Below are positions 20,323-30,160 of a DNA stretch of 64,000 nucleotides, one piece after another. The notes beneath the pieces were generated by a model, which was given only the letters and a program-made list of their open reading frames with translations, was not told the DNA's origin and did not search any database. The DNA comes from Armatimonadota bacterium (GTDB lineage Bacteria > Sysuimicrobiota > Sysuimicrobiia > Sysuimicrobiales > Sysuimicrobiaceae). The DNA lies in the NCBI GenBank assembly GCA_031432545.1, contig JAVKGX010000005.1, forward strand, positions 62,001 through 126,000. The letters are read 5' to 3'. Both the position numbers and the translations under genes were made by a program. How positions within the stretch are numbered: position 1 is the first letter of the stretch; the number at the start of each line of letters is the position of its first letter.

Positions 20323-20369
20323 CCGAGGGTTAGGATAGCATCCGCGGGGCCGTGGGCGGGCACAAATAC

Positions 20370-20453
20370 GCCAGCGGCCCGCTTGCTCCGAGTTAGGCCG
20401 GGTCGCTCCTCGCGGAGTACCTCCTCCCATCTCGGTGCCGCGCTTCCGCTGGC
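20370..20453 (-). ncRNA. Possible structured RNA leader upstream of ispG
   Basis: Read on the minus strand, this 84-nt stretch can fold into three nested helices. The outer stem is GCCAGCGG/CCGCTGGC (8 bp), the middle is CCGAG/CTCGG (5 bp) and the tip is CTCC/GGAG closed by a GCGA (GNRA) tetraloop. Purine-rich internal loops lie between them. It ends 47 nt before the ispG start. The wider gap 20323-20632 between ispG and the flavoprotein gene holds no gene I can support. The fold is by eye; no known riboswitch class was recognised. Confidence 0.3.
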
Positions 20454-20632
20454 AGCTGTACGCTAACACGCCGGGCCGAGGGGCGCAATCGGGAAAATCT
20501 CTTCGCGAAACCCCATTCGCTGCCTGTGCATTGTGGGGACAGTGTGGAGAGCCGAAGGGACGGTGGACTCACCTGCCCGCAGGCCTTACGCTCGAGTCTG
20601 GACCTTCGCTGGGTTCTGCAGGAGGGAATCGG

Positions 20633-21769
20633 ATGGCCGACATCGTGATCCTGGGCGGGGGATTCGGTGGCCTCGCGGCCGCCGCGGCTGTGGCGCCGGC
20701 GGCGCACGCCGGACACCGCGTGACGCTCGTCGAGCGTCGGCGCGAGTTCCTGATGGGGTTACGCAAGCTGTGGATGCTGACCGGCCGGAGCACGCGGCAG
20801 GAAGGCGCGCGCCCCCTCGACGGCGTCCGCAAGCACGGCGCTGTGTGGCTGGACGACGAGGTCGTGGCGATCGAGCCCGATCGGAAGCGGGTGCGGACCG
20901 CCCGCGAGGAACTGCCGTACGACTTCCTCATCGTCGCGCTGGGCGCCCAGCCACGCCCGGATCTGGTCGCCGGCTTCGAGCACGCGTTGAACCTCTACGA
21001 CGCCGACGAGGTGGAGCGGCTCGCACCGCGCGTGGCCGAGTTTGCTGGCGGTCGCGTCGCCGTGGGGATCCTCGGGCTTCCCTACAAGTGCCCTCCGGCG
21101 CCCTACGAGGCCGTGATGCTGATGGACGATCACTTCCGCCGCCGCGGGGTGCGCGACCGGGTGGAAATGGTGGCGTTTACGCCCCAGCCGACGTCGCTCC
21201 CCGTGGCCGGACCGGACGCGTGCGCCGCCGTCGAGGGGCAGCTCGCCGCGAAGGGAATCCGCTTCGAGCCCAACCGCAGGGTGCGGGGGATCGAAGCCGG
21301 CCGGGTCGTGTTTGAGGACGGCGCAGTCGAGTTCGACCTGCTGGTGGCTGTGCCACCGCACCGACCCCCGGCGGTCGTCAAAGACAGTGGCCTGACCTCA
21401 CACAGCGAGTGGATACGCCCCGATCCCCGGACGATGCGCACGGGCTTGGACGGAGTCTTCGCGGTCGGCGACGTCACCGAGATCCTCATGCCCAACGGCA
21501 TGCCTTTGCCCAAGGCCGGGGTGTTCGCGGAGTCCCAGGCTCAGGTGGCGGTCTCGCAGATCCTGCGCGAACTTGGCCTGACGGAGACCGGGGCCACCTT
21601 CAGCGGGGCGGGCTACTGTTTCATCGAAGTGGGCGGGGGGATGGCTGCCAAGGTTCACGGCGACTTCCTGGCCCTGCCCGCGCCGGACGTGCGGGTGTCT
21701 TCGCCGAGCGAGCGGGTACTGGAAGAAAAGCGTGCCTTCGAACAGGAGCGGCTGGCGGCGTGGCTGTGA
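20633..21769 (+). CDS. NAD(P)/FAD-dependent oxidoreductase, sulfide:quinone oxidoreductase-like
   Basis: The 378-residue protein opens with an FAD dinucleotide site (IVILGGGFGGLAAAAAV) and has a second nucleotide fold around VAVGILGLPYKCPPAPYEA. The Cys in PYKCPPAP and the VPPHRPP segment are typical of the SQR/FCSD-like branch. GVFAVGDVTEI binds the FAD ribityl end. The electron donor may be sulfide, but only one of the usual SQR cysteines is obvious, so NDH-2-like or other roles remain possible. The ATG follows GGAGGG. The TGA overlaps the start of the next gene. Confidence 0.82.
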   Translation: MADIVILGGGFGGLAAAAAVAPAAHAGHRVTLVERRREFLMGLRKLWMLTGRSTRQEGARPLDGVRKHGAVWLDDEVVAIEPDRKRVRTAREELPYDFLIVALGAQPRPDLVAGFEHALNLYDADEVERLAPRVAEFAGGRVAVGILGLPYKCPPAPYEAVMLMDDHFRRRGVRDRVEMVAFTPQPTSLPVAGPDACAAVEGQLAAKGIRFEPNRRVRGIEAGRVVFEDGAVEFDLLVAVPPHRPPAVVKDSGLTSHSEWIRPDPRTMRTGLDGVFAVGDVTEILMPNGMPLPKAGVFAESQAQVAVSQILRELGLTETGATFSGAGYCFIEVGGGMAAKVHGDFLALPAPDVRVSSPSERVLEEKRAFEQERLAAWL

Positions 21770-22473
21770 GTCCCGCCGAGGGTGCAGAACCAAAAGAGGC
21801 GATAGCCCGCCGGGCGTATGCGCTGGCCTGGTCGGGGGGCAAGGACTCGACCCTCGCCCTCCACCGCGCCCGCGCCCAGGGCCTGCAGGTGCGCTGGCTG
21901 TTCAACATCTACGAGGGCGCCAGCGGGCGGGTCCGCTTCCACGGGGTCCGTTCCGAGTGGATCCAGGCGCAGGCGCGCGCGATCGGAATCCCGCTGGTCC
22001 AGCACCACACGCATCCCGACGCCTTCGAGCCTGTGTTCGTCCGCGCGCTCGACGACCTGTGGAAGCGGGGCGCGCGGGGGGTGTTGTTCGGCAACGTCCA
22101 TCTGAGCGACGTCCGGGGCTGGTATGAGCAGCACACGTATGCCCGGGGCTTCGAACACCGCGAGCCTTTGTGGGGCAGTTCGCCCGCCTCGCTGGTGCGC
22201 GAGTTCTTGGCTGCGGGGTATCGGGCGGTGGTGACCGCCGTCGACCTCTCCCGTGCCGAGGCAACCTGGGTGGGCCGGGAGCTCGACGGAGACCTCCTGG
22301 CCGAGATCTGCGCACGGGGCGCCGACCCGTGCGGGGAGTTCGGTGAGTACCACACGTTCGTCTTCGACGGTCCGCTGTTCGCCCGGCCGGTCCGGTTCGG
22401 TCTGGGCGCGCGGCTGGAACGTGAGGGGCACCTGTTCGTGGATCTGATCGACGTGCCGACCGCCAATCCCTGA
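21766..22473 (+). CDS. PP-loop ATPase, diphthine-ammonia ligase (Dph6/DUF71) family
   Basis: The 235-residue protein has the N-type ATP pyrophosphatase loop AWSGGKDSTLALHRA near residue 20 and the family-specific C-terminal GEFGEYHTFVFDGPLF. In archaea and eukaryotes such proteins amidate diphthine on EF-2; bacteria lack diphthamide, so a different amidation or thiolation is likely. The start is the GTG whose last two bases begin the upstream stop. A further GTG at 21760 is possible. It is probably cotranscribed with the flavoprotein and the thioesterase. Confidence 0.8.
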   Translation: MSPAEGAEPKEAIARRAYALAWSGGKDSTLALHRARAQGLQVRWLFNIYEGASGRVRFHGVRSEWIQAQARAIGIPLVQHHTHPDAFEPVFVRALDDLWKRGARGVLFGNVHLSDVRGWYEQHTYARGFEHREPLWGSSPASLVREFLAAGYRAVVTAVDLSRAEATWVGRELDGDLLAEICARGADPCGEFGEYHTFVFDGPLFARPVRFGLGARLEREGHLFVDLIDVPTANP

Positions 22474-22493
22474 TGCCGCCTTCGAGGTGGGGC

Positions 22494-22898
22494 ATGCGTG
22501 CAGGTCTGGTACCGGGAACGAGCGCCGAGGTCCACATCGTCGTGACCGAGGCGATGGTGGCCAACTTCGACGAGCTGGGCATGGTCCACCCCGTCTACTC
22601 GACGTGGACGATGGTCAAGCACCTCGAAGAGGCCAGCCGGAAGCTCCTGCTGCCCTTCTTGGAAGAGGACGAGGACGCCGTCGGCCACGCGGTCGAGGTC
22701 GTTCATCTGGCGCCCACACCGGTGGGCATGCGGGTGCGCGCGCGGGCGGTCCTCGAGCGCGTGGAGGGCCGGCGCGTATACTGCCGCCTGGAGGCGTTCA
22801 ACGAGCGCGGCAAGATCGGCGACGGACGCAACGTCCAGGTCGTCGTCCCCCGTGAACGCCTGACCCAGACGTTCCGCGAGATCGGGGCGATCCCCTAG
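22494..22898 (+). CDS. Hotdog thioesterase, fluoroacetyl-CoA thioesterase (FlK)-like
   Basis: This 134-residue hotdog protein resembles FlK-type enzymes. MRAGLVPGTSAEV opens it, then VHPVYSTWTMVKHLEEASRK lies on the central helix, with the catalytic Thr/Ser and Glu region, followed by GHAVEVVHLAPTPVGMRV, which carries the expected His. The ATG at 22494 has a GAGGTGGGG site; an ATG at 22473 overlaps the previous stop by 1 nt. FlK itself hydrolyses fluoroacetyl-CoA, but most homologues act on other short acyl-CoAs. It ends 3 nt before the stop of the facing livK gene. Confidence 0.8.
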   Translation: MRAGLVPGTSAEVHIVVTEAMVANFDELGMVHPVYSTWTMVKHLEEASRKLLLPFLEEDEDAVGHAVEVVHLAPTPVGMRVRARAVLERVEGRRVYCRLEAFNERGKIGDGRNVQVVVPRERLTQTFREIGAIP

Positions 22899-22901
22899 CG
22901 C

Positions 22902-24086
22902 CTACCGCAGCCAGGCCCAGTTGCCCCGCCGCACCTGCAGCATGACCGCGGCGCGCTGCTTGTCCAGCCCCAGGTGGTCCTCGGGCGAGAAGTTGAACAC
23001 CCCGGTGATCCCGATCAGCTCCTTGGTGTTGGTCTCGATCTCGTCCCGGATCGCGCGCCGGAACGCCGCCACGTTACCGGGATCGACGCCGCGGCGCAGC
23101 GCCCGCTCGATCGCTGGCTTCAGGATGAGCATCGCGTCCAGCGCGTGTCCGCCGAATGTGTTGCGCGTACCGGGCCCGAACCGGCTCTCGTAGCGGCGCA
23201 CGTACTCCAGCAGGACCGGCCGCTGCGGGTCGTTGACGTTCAGCTGCTCGGCGACCAGCACCTTTCCGGCCGGCAGGTACACCCCCTCGACGTTGGGGCC
23301 GCCCAGATCGAGGAACGTCTTGTTCGCGACCCCGTGGCTGTGGTAGACGGGCAGCCGGATCCCCAGATCGCGGATGTTCTTGCTGGCCACGTTGGCGCCC
23401 GGAGGAATGGCCCAGATCAGGATCGCCTGCGGGTTCCGACCCATCGCCCGCACGATCTGCGCGCTCACGTCGGTGGCGGTTCGGGCGAAGAACTCCTTGG
23501 CCACGACCTCGATGTTCTTGGCGGGCGCCAAGCGGTCGAGTTCGACGGCTCCGCCCTGGCCGAAGGCGTCGTCGAACCCCAAGAAGGCGATGCGGCTGAT
23601 CCGGAGCCTGCGCATGTGGTCGGTGAGCACGTCGATCATCATCCGGTCGGTCTGCGGCGTCTTGAAGACCCAGAAGCGCTCCCGCACCGGTTCGACGATG
23701 GTGGCCGCGGCGGCCAGCGAAATGTTGGGGATGCCCACGCTCTGCACCGTGCCGATGATCGCCAGGCTGGCGGGGCTGGTCGTGCAGCAGACGACGGCTG
23801 CGACGCGCTCCTCCTCGATGAAGCGCCGCACCGCGACCACCGTCTTGGTCACGTCGGACTCGCCGTCGGTGACCACCCACCGGATCGGCACCCGTCCGCG
23901 CGGTATCTGCGCGAAGCCCAGGTCGTTCTCGTAGAGCTGGACCGTGTTGCGCTCGGGCACGCCCAGCGAGGACGCCGGTCCCGTGATGTCGACGACGACT
24001 CCGATCCGAATCGCCCCGACCTGCGCGGTCACCGGTGCCGCGAGCAGCGCCGCGATGAAGACCGCTATCCACAACAGCCGTGCCAT
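22902..24086 (-). CDS. livK: Branched-chain amino acid ABC transporter substrate-binding protein
   Basis: The 394-residue exported protein begins with a Sec signal (MARLLWIAVFIAALLAAPVTA, cleaved about residue 21). It has the type-I periplasmic-binding fold of the LivJ/LivK family: IRIGVVVDITGPASSLG, then WVVTDGESDVTKTVVAVRRF. No lipobox Cys is present. It is the last gene of the five-domain Liv operon, 5 nt after livF. The ligand could be leucine/isoleucine/valine or another amino or aromatic acid; this family is broad. Confidence 0.88.
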   Translation of the reverse strand: MARLLWIAVFIAALLAAPVTAQVGAIRIGVVVDITGPASSLGVPERNTVQLYENDLGFAQIPRGRVPIRWVVTDGESDVTKTVVAVRRFIEEERVAAVVCCTTSPASLAIIGTVQSVGIPNISLAAAATIVEPVRERFWVFKTPQTDRMMIDVLTDHMRRLRISRIAFLGFDDAFGQGGAVELDRLAPAKNIEVVAKEFFARTATDVSAQIVRAMGRNPQAILIWAIPPGANVASKNIRDLGIRLPVYHSHGVANKTFLDLGGPNVEGVYLPAGKVLVAEQLNVNDPQRPVLLEYVRRYESRFGPGTRNTFGGHALDAMLILKPAIERALRRGVDPGNVAAFRRAIRDEIETNTKELIGITGVFNFSPEDHLGLDKQRAAVMLQVRRGNWAWLR

Positions 24087-24091
24087 CCGTC

Positions 24092-24853
24092 TCACCCCCT
24101 GTCCTCCTCCAGATGCCCGCCGAGGTAGGCCGCCTGTACCTTGGGGTCCCCGGCGAGTCGGGACGCCGATCCGTGCAGTACGACCGTGCCGCGCTCCATG
24201 ACGTAGGCCCGATCGGCCACCGCGAGGGCCGCCTTCGCATTCTGTTCCACGAGCAGGATGGACAATCCCCGGGCGCTCAAGGCGCGGACGACCTCGAGGA
24301 TCTCCCGCACGACGAGCGGCGCCAGACCGAGCAACGGCTCGTCCATCATCAGCAGGCGCGGCGCGCTCATCAGTCCGCGCCCGATCGCGAGCATCTGCTG
24401 CTCGCCCCCGGACAGCGTGCGCGCGATCTGCCGCTGGCGCTCGCGCAGAACCGGAAAGTGGGCGAAGACGAACTCCATGTCCGCCGCGACGCCGGCGCCC
24501 TCGCGGCGCCGGTGGAACGCACCCAGAAGCAGGTTGTCCCGCACGCTCAACGATCCGAACAGCTGGCGGCGCTCGGGGACTAGGGTCATCCCGCGCCACA
24601 CGCGCTGTTCGGTGGGGACGCCGGACAGTTCCTCTCCGTCCAAGAGCACCGACCCCGTGGCCGGTAGCAGCCCCATGATGGCGTTGAGCAGGCTCGTCTT
24701 GCCCGCACCGTTGGGCCCGATGATCGCGACGAGTTCGCCCGGCTGTACCTCCAGCGCGGCGCCGTGCAGCGCCCGCACCTGTCCGTAGCGCGCTTGCAGA
24801 TCGCGCACGGCCAGCGCCCCGCCCGCTGTGGACTTCGCCCGTGGTTGCTGCAA
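24092..24853 (-). CDS. livF: Branched-chain amino acid ABC transporter ATPase LivF
   Basis: The 253-residue cytoplasmic ATPase has Walker A IGPNGAGKTSLL, the signature TLSGGEQQMLAIGRGL, Walker B LLMMDEPLLGLAP and the switch His replaced by Gln-Asn in LLVEQNAKAAL, a common LivF trait. The LFGSLSVRDNLLLGAF block is also LivF-like. It lies 30 nt downstream of the fused livM-livG gene and 5 nt before livK. Confidence 0.94.
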   Translation of the reverse strand: MQQPRAKSTAGGALAVRDLQARYGQVRALHGAALEVQPGELVAIIGPNGAGKTSLLNAIMGLLPATGSVLLDGEELSGVPTEQRVWRGMTLVPERRQLFGSLSVRDNLLLGAFHRRREGAGVAADMEFVFAHFPVLRERQRQIARTLSGGEQQMLAIGRGLMSAPRLLMMDEPLLGLAPLVVREILEVVRALSARGLSILLVEQNAKAALAVADRAYVMERGTVVLHGSASRLAGDPKVQAAYLGGHLEEDRG

Positions 24854-24883
24854 CGCTGCCGCCTCCGGCCGCCGAGTGCCGTC

Positions 24884-26751
<1,868 letters not shown>

Positions 26752-26755
<4 letters not shown>

Positions 26756-27648
26756 TCCTGTGCCGCCTCCTCGCTAACCAGTACACCCTCGCGCAGCGCG
26801 AGCGCCGCGCGCCAGAGCATCGCCCCGATCAGGACGCCGAAGGCGATGGCGTCCCGATAGTGGGACGAAACCAGCCCGGCGCCGAGGGACTCGACGACGC
26901 CGAACAGCACGCACGCCAGCACCGTGAGCGGATAGCTCACGAAGCCGGCGGCCACAGCTCCCACGAAGCCCTTCAGACCCAACAGTAACCCCATGTCGTA
27001 CGTCGCTAGGGCGACCGGTGTGATCAGCACACCGGCGAGTCCTCCCAGCGCTCCCGCCAGCGTCCACGCCAGCGCGCCCATCGCCTCCACGCGGATCCCC
27101 ACCAGGCGCGCGGCGGTGTCGTTGACCGCGCAGGCCCGCAGGGCCCGACCCAGCAGCGTACGGGTGAAGAACAGGTACAAGACGGCGAGCACGACGATCA
27201 CGGCACCGACGACCCACAGGCTCTGTCGGCTGACGACGGCCTGGGCGATGCGCACGGGCTCGCCGATGGTGAACGGCGGGAGGTTGTAGGGGTCGGTGCC
27301 CCAGCCGATCAGCAAGATGCCCTTGAGGGCGAGGTGGGCCGCGATGGTCACGATGAGCAGCACGATCGGAGGAGCCGTCCCCACGGGCCGGATCCCGAAG
27401 TGGTACAGGGCCCAGCCCAGCGCTGCCGAAGCCGGTACGGCGATCACCAACCCCAGGCCGACCGGCAGACCCGCGGCCACGACGGAGGCGGCCAGCAGCG
27501 CGCCGAAGGCTGCGAACTCGCCTTGGGCGACGTTGACCGTCCGCGTCACGGCGTGGATCGTGACCAGCCCGAGCCCGAGCAGCGCGTAGATGGCCCCGTT
27601 GACGATGCCGCTGGCGACGAACTGCGCGATCTGCTCTGCCGGAGTCAT
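26752..27648 (-). CDS. livH: Branched-chain amino acid ABC transporter permease LivH
   Basis: This 298-residue permease is the first gene of the Liv operon. It has about eight membrane segments and the LivH marks: GIVNGAIYALLGLGL near the N-terminus, VAQGEFAAFGA, and RALRACAVNDTAARLVGI in the cytoplasmic EAA-like loop. The ATG at 27648 was taken; the frame stays open to 28047 but that part overlaps the divergent fur gene. GAAGGAG lies 14 nt upstream. The gap 27649-27800 is a shared divergent control region. Confidence 0.92.
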
Positions 27649-27800
27649 CGAATCGAAAGACGCTCCTTCGGATCCCGTTGGAGGACCGCCCCCGAGGGCG
27701 GCCCGTGACCTCGTCGTCCCAAGTTCTTCCCCCGCACCTGCGTCGATTCCTGGAGCCCCCTCAGGCAGGAAGGGAGATAGTGCGTGGGGTATCCTTGGAA

Positions 27801-27825
27801 TATGAGAATGACTCTCATTCCCATA
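27801..27825 (+). promoter_or_regulatory. Fur-family operator overlapping the fur start
   Basis: A 25-bp palindrome with a perfect core GAATGA-CTC-TCATTC (27806-27820) and one mismatched pair further out (27805/27821). It reads much like a Fur/Zur box (GATAATGAT-type). The ATG at 27802 lies inside it. A TATCCT at 27790-27795 may be the -10, giving transcription start near 27802. Binding would block both transcription and a leaderless start, that is, autorepression. Confidence 0.7.
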
Positions 27826-28197
27826 AAAATGACGCCTCAGAGGAGGGTCATCCTCGAGACGCTTCGGGCCTCGCGCAGCCATCCCAGCGCCGAGGAGGTC
27901 CTGTCGTCGGTGCGCAGACACCTGCCGCGGGTCAGCCTGGGGTCGGTGTACCGGAACCTGCGGGTGCTGCGGGAGGCGGGGTTGGTGCGCGAGATCGTCA
28001 CCGGCGAGTTCCGCAGATACGACGCGGTCACGACTCCACACGCGCACTTCGTCTGCGAACGCTGCCAGCGTGCCTACGACCTCCCCGAGCCGGTGGCGAC
28101 GGCCGGGTTCGCGGGCAACGTCCCGGAGGGGTTCACGGTCAACTGGGTCGACATAGAGGTGCGCGGCGTGTGCGCGGCGTGCGGAGGGACACCGTGA
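27802..28197 (+). CDS. fur: Fur-family metal-responsive repressor
   Basis: The 131-residue regulator has the Fur winged helix: MTPQRRVILETLRAS, HPSAEEVLSSVR and VSLGSVYRNLRVLREAGLVREI. The metal-binding dimer half begins TPHAHFVCERC. Cys pairs CERC and CAAC form the structural zinc site. Metal choice (Fe, Zn, Mn or peroxide sensing) is not certain. The start is either the ATG at 27802, perhaps leaderless, or the ATG at 27829; neither has a ribosome site. Its stop overlaps the MntR-like gene. Confidence 0.88.
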   Translation: MRMTLIPIKMTPQRRVILETLRASRSHPSAEEVLSSVRRHLPRVSLGSVYRNLRVLREAGLVREIVTGEFRRYDAVTTPHAHFVCERCQRAYDLPEPVATAGFAGNVPEGFTVNWVDIEVRGVCAACGGTP

Positions 28198-28583
28198 GCA
28201 CCGGGCGGACCGAGGAGTATTTGCGCGGCGTGCTGCACCTGCGGGCTGGCCAGCGGCGCGTCAGCCTGACGGCGTTGGCGCGGTGGCTGGGTGTGTCGCC
28301 GGCCTCCGCGCACGAGATGGTCTGCCGGCTGCAACGCTTGGGGCTGGTGACCTACTCGCGCGAGGAGGGCGTGCGCCTCACGCCGGAGGGCGGCCGGCGG
28401 GCATTCGGCAAGGAGCGGCGGTACCACCTGTCCCAGCGGTTCCTCGAGGACGTGCTGGGGATGGAACCGGACGTGGCGCGGCGCGAAGCGGTGCGTTTCG
28501 AGCGCGGCATGACACCGGTCGTCGAGCAGCAGATCATCCGCCTGTTCAGCGAACGCGCCCACCGCAAACGCGGTACATTCTGA
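28194..28583 (+). CDS. DtxR/MntR-family metal-dependent transcription regulator
   Basis: The 129-residue protein shows the DtxR-type winged helix: RTEEYLRGVLHL, LARWLGVSPASAHEMVCRL, then GLVTYSREEGVRLTPEG and a dimer helix with RRYHLSQRFLEDVLGM. EAVRFERGMTPVVEQQI gives the metal ligand region (E-H type sites altered to E-F-E). It lacks an SH3-like third domain, as in MntR. The GTG overlaps the fur stop (GTGA), so the two metal regulators are made together. Confidence 0.85.
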   Translation: MSTGRTEEYLRGVLHLRAGQRRVSLTALARWLGVSPASAHEMVCRLQRLGLVTYSREEGVRLTPEGGRRAFGKERRYHLSQRFLEDVLGMEPDVARREAVRFERGMTPVVEQQIIRLFSERAHRKRGTF

Positions 28584-28702
28584 GGCAACCTCCCCTCCGC
28601 TCGAACGCGCGCGTATCATGGGTGCGGAGGATGCTTCCGGCCGCGCCTCGAACTCTAATTCCCACGACGTCGTTGCGCGGTCAGCCCACCACGGAGGCAC
28701 GC

Positions 28703-30100
28703 ATGGCCGATACCTATGACCTGGTCGTGATCGGCGCCGGCCCCGGAGGCTACGTGGGCGCGATCCGGGCGGCGCAGCTGGGGATGCGCACCGCGATCGT
28801 CGAGCGGGACAAACTCGGCGGGACGTGCACCCACTACGGCTGCATACCGACCAAGGCGCTGCTGCATGCCGCCGACGTCGTCGAGCAAGCGCGGCGGGCC
28901 GCACAGTTCGGCATCGTCGTCGAAGGCGCCGCCGTGGACATGCGCGGAGTCCAGGGCTACCGTCAGCGTGTCGTCGACGCCAACCACAAGGGCGTCGAGT
29001 TTCTCATGCGCAAGAACAAGGTCGCGACGTTCGCCGGTACCGCCCGCCTCGCCGCCCGGAACCGGGTCCACGTGTCGCTCAACGATGGCTCGGAGACCGA
29101 ACTGCAGGCCCACCACGTCCTGCTGGCGACCGGATCGCGGCCACGCAGCATCCCCGGGGTGTCGATCGACGGCAACCGCATCCTCAGCAGCGACCACATC
29201 GTCTTCCTGCAGGAAGTTCCCCGGCGGCTGGCGATCCTGGGTGCCGGTGTGATCGGATGTGAGTTCGCCAGCGTCTTCGCGGCCTTCGGCAGCGAGGTGA
29301 CGATGATCGAGATCCTGCCGCGCGTGCTGCCGGGGGAGGACGAGGAGGTGAGCGGCGCGATCGAGAAGGCGTTTGGCCGGCGTGGCATCCGGATCCACAC
29401 CGGCGCCAAGCTGAGTTCGATAGAACCCGCCGAGGGCGGCCTGCGCCTGTGGGTGGAGAAGGAGGGCAAGACCGAGTCGCTGGAGGCGGACCTGTTGCTC
29501 GTGGCCGTGGGGCGTGGGCCGGTGAGCGACGACCTGGGATTGGCGGACGTCGGCGTGGAGCTGGACGGCGGGTTCATCCGGACCGACGAGCGTTTCCGCA
29601 CGACTGCAGACGGCATCCGCGCGGTCGGCGACGTGATTCACGCTGTGCCGATGCTGGCGCACGTGGCCTCCCACGAGGCGGTGCGGGCAGTGGAGGACAT
29701 CGCCGGGCAGGAGTTCCAGCCGCTGGACTACGACGCCGTTCCGCGCTGCACGTATTCGAATCCGGAGGTGGCTTCGTTCGGCCTGACCGAGGCACAAGCC
29801 CGGGAGCGCGGATACGACGTGAGAGTCGGTCGCTACCCGTTTTTGGCCAACGGCAAGGCGCGGATCTTGGGCGAGCGGGACGGATTCGTCAAGATCGTGA
29901 CGGATGCGCGGTACGGCGAGATCCTGGGGATGCACATGGTGGGGCCGAGGGTGACCGAGCTGCTGACGGAGGGCATCCTCGGCAGGAGCGTCGAGGCCAC
30001 GGTCCACGAGATCGCGCATGCGATGCACGCGCACCCGACGCTGGGCGAAGCGATCCACGAAGCCGCGCTCGACGCGCTCGGTCGGGCGATCCACATGTAG
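28703..30100 (+). CDS. lpdA: Dihydrolipoyl dehydrogenase (E3)
   Basis: E3 reoxidises dihydrolipoyl groups of the oxoacid dehydrogenase complex with NAD+. The 465-residue protein has an FAD site LVVIGAGPGGYVGAI, a redox disulfide Cys42/Cys47 in GGTCTHYGCIPTKAL, an NAD site LAILGAGVIGCEFASVF, and the C-terminal catalytic HAHPTLGEA. The sequence between the cysteines (THYG) is unlike the usual LNxG. GGAGG lies upstream of the ATG. It heads the E3-E1a-E1b-E2-lipA unit, 60 nt before E1-alpha. Confidence 0.95.
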   Translation: MADTYDLVVIGAGPGGYVGAIRAAQLGMRTAIVERDKLGGTCTHYGCIPTKALLHAADVVEQARRAAQFGIVVEGAAVDMRGVQGYRQRVVDANHKGVEFLMRKNKVATFAGTARLAARNRVHVSLNDGSETELQAHHVLLATGSRPRSIPGVSIDGNRILSSDHIVFLQEVPRRLAILGAGVIGCEFASVFAAFGSEVTMIEILPRVLPGEDEEVSGAIEKAFGRRGIRIHTGAKLSSIEPAEGGLRLWVEKEGKTESLEADLLLVAVGRGPVSDDLGLADVGVELDGGFIRTDERFRTTADGIRAVGDVIHAVPMLAHVASHEAVRAVEDIAGQEFQPLDYDAVPRCTYSNPEVASFGLTEAQARERGYDVRVGRYPFLANGKARILGERDGFVKIVTDARYGEILGMHMVGPRVTELLTEGILGRSVEATVHEIAHAMHAHPTLGEAIHEAALDALGRAIHM

Positions 30101-30160
30101 GCACCGAACGTCATGGATCGGCAGGGGACGGCCATTGGTGAAGGGGCAAAGGGGGTTGCG

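Noticed and set aside
20323-20632. An N-terminal extension of IspG or of the flavoprotein into this gap
   Set aside because: Both frames are open but the extra residues match no family start, and the ATGs at 20322 and 20633 fit the families; the latter has a GGAGG site.
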